DNA of 7,509 nucleotides, from contig JACCTF010000778.1 in the NCBI GenBank assembly GCA_013812565.1, forward strand, positions 1 through 7,509. The letters are read 5' to 3'. Both the position numbers and the translations under genes were made by a program. The notes under the pieces were generated by a model. The model was not told the DNA's origin, searched no databases, and saw nothing but the letters and a program-made list of their open reading frames with translations. The first letter of the stretch is position 1; the number at the start of each line of letters is the position of its first letter. This stretch comes from Pyrinomonadaceae bacterium (GTDB lineage Bacteria > Acidobacteriota > Blastocatellia > Pyrinomonadales > Pyrinomonadaceae). Positions 7,087 to 7,509 of this stretch are shown here, in pieces.

Positions 7087-7114
7087 GCGTTGTTGGTTTT
7101 GACGAGTGATAAGT

Positions 7115-7509
7115 ATGTCTATAAAAGATGACGCTTCAGAACGACGATCCAAGCTTTCGCCGGCGCAGCGGGAGTTGCTTGAAAAACGTTTGCGCGGCAA
7201 ATCCGCGGGCGGCGCTATATCGCAAGCGATCCCGCGCCGTTCGCAGCAAAACTTTGTTCCCCTGTCGTTCTCCCAGCGGCGGCTATGGTTTCTGGATCAG
7301 TTGGAGCCGGGGAATCCCTTCTATAACGTTCCACGGCCGATACGCATGAACGGCGCACTCAATGTGGAAGCGCTCAGCCGGACGCTCAACGAAATCGTCG
7401 CCCGCCACGAGTCGCTGCGCACCACGTTCGATGTCATTGAGGGAAGCCCGGTGCAGGTCATTGCCCCGAGCCTATCGATGCCACTGCCGGTGATCGAACT
7501 GGGCGAGTT
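7115..7509 (+). CDS. N-terminal part of a second NRPS, starting with a condensation domain (3' end outside window)
   Basis: The frame opens at ATG 7115 and stays open to the window end, giving 131 codons plus two bases. The protein starts with a charged leader containing KLSPAQRELLEKRLRGK (13-29), a typical lead-in of NRPS proteins. Condensation-domain motifs follow: LSFSQRRLWFLDQLEPGNPFYNVP (50-73, motif C1) and RHESLRTTFDV (97-107, motif C2). Unlike the upstream protein, C2 has the usual RHE, so a functional condensation domain is plausible, but its HHxxxDG lies beyond the edge. It begins 28 bp after the previous stop in the same direction, so the two are probably co-transcribed. This domain would accept the aminoacyl chain from S1019 of the upstream module. 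The Shine-Dalgarno is weak. What follows the condensation domain is unknown. Confidence 0.9.
   Translation, partial: MSIKDDASERRSKLSPAQRELLEKRLRGKSAGGAISQAIPRRSQQNFVPLSFSQRRLWFLDQLEPGNPFYNVPRPIRMNGALNVEALSRTLNEIVARHESLRTTFDVIEGSPVQVIAPSLSMPLPVIELGE

Noticed and set aside
7128..7349. 73-codon + strand ORF after the first NRPS
   Set aside because: It is a shadow in a different frame of the second NRPS, whose frame from ATG 7115 carries clear condensation-domain motifs.

Overview
The window looks like chromosomal DNA from a GC-rich soil-type bacterium, with AT-richer intergenic DNA. All supported genes lie on the + strand. The gene style suggests an Acidobacteriota-like (Blastocatellia/Pyrinomonadales) or similar environmental lineage: a GT39-type membrane glycosyltransferase beside a DPM-like GT2, intergenic ACAAAG-rich repeats, and a hairpin-bearing palindromic repeat. 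This placement is an impression from recalled patterns, not a demonstrated assignment.

Left part (1-3444), envelope glycosylation. The first gene enters from outside the window and ends at 720; only three likely membrane segments and a soluble C-terminal part are visible. It is followed by a soluble GT2 enzyme of the polyprenyl-phosphate mannose (dolichol-phosphate mannose synthase-like) family, ATG at 872. Then, 41 bp later, comes a polytopic GT39/ArnT-like glycosyltransferase, ATG at 1669. The two fit as donor maker and donor user: the GT2 would load a sugar onto a polyprenyl phosphate and the membrane enzyme would transfer it outside the cytoplasm.

Middle (3445-3855), a 411-bp AT-richer gap. 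It holds a short ACAAAG repeat cluster with a distant inverted copy. It also holds a well-structured palindromic element: two inverted 24-nt units, each a conserved 10-mer plus a hairpin with compensated stem changes and a constant loop. Weaker outer inverted repeats and an 8-bp direct repeat (ATAAGTAC) flank it, as in a REP/BIME- or MITE-like element.

Right part (3856-7509), start of a nonribosomal peptide synthetase (NRPS) locus. The first NRPS gene is a complete single module: condensation-like, adenylation, thiolation. Its condensation domain has lost both histidines of the HHxxxDG motif, so it probably does not form peptide bonds in the usual way. Its adenylation pocket, aligned by hand to GrsA, reads D-L-T-K-I-G-H-V-G-K, close to the classical aspartate code. 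A second NRPS gene starts 28 bp later at 7115 with a normal-looking condensation domain and runs off the right edge. The likely reading is that the first protein activates an acidic residue, probably Asp, and hands it to the second. The product is not identifiable from this window.
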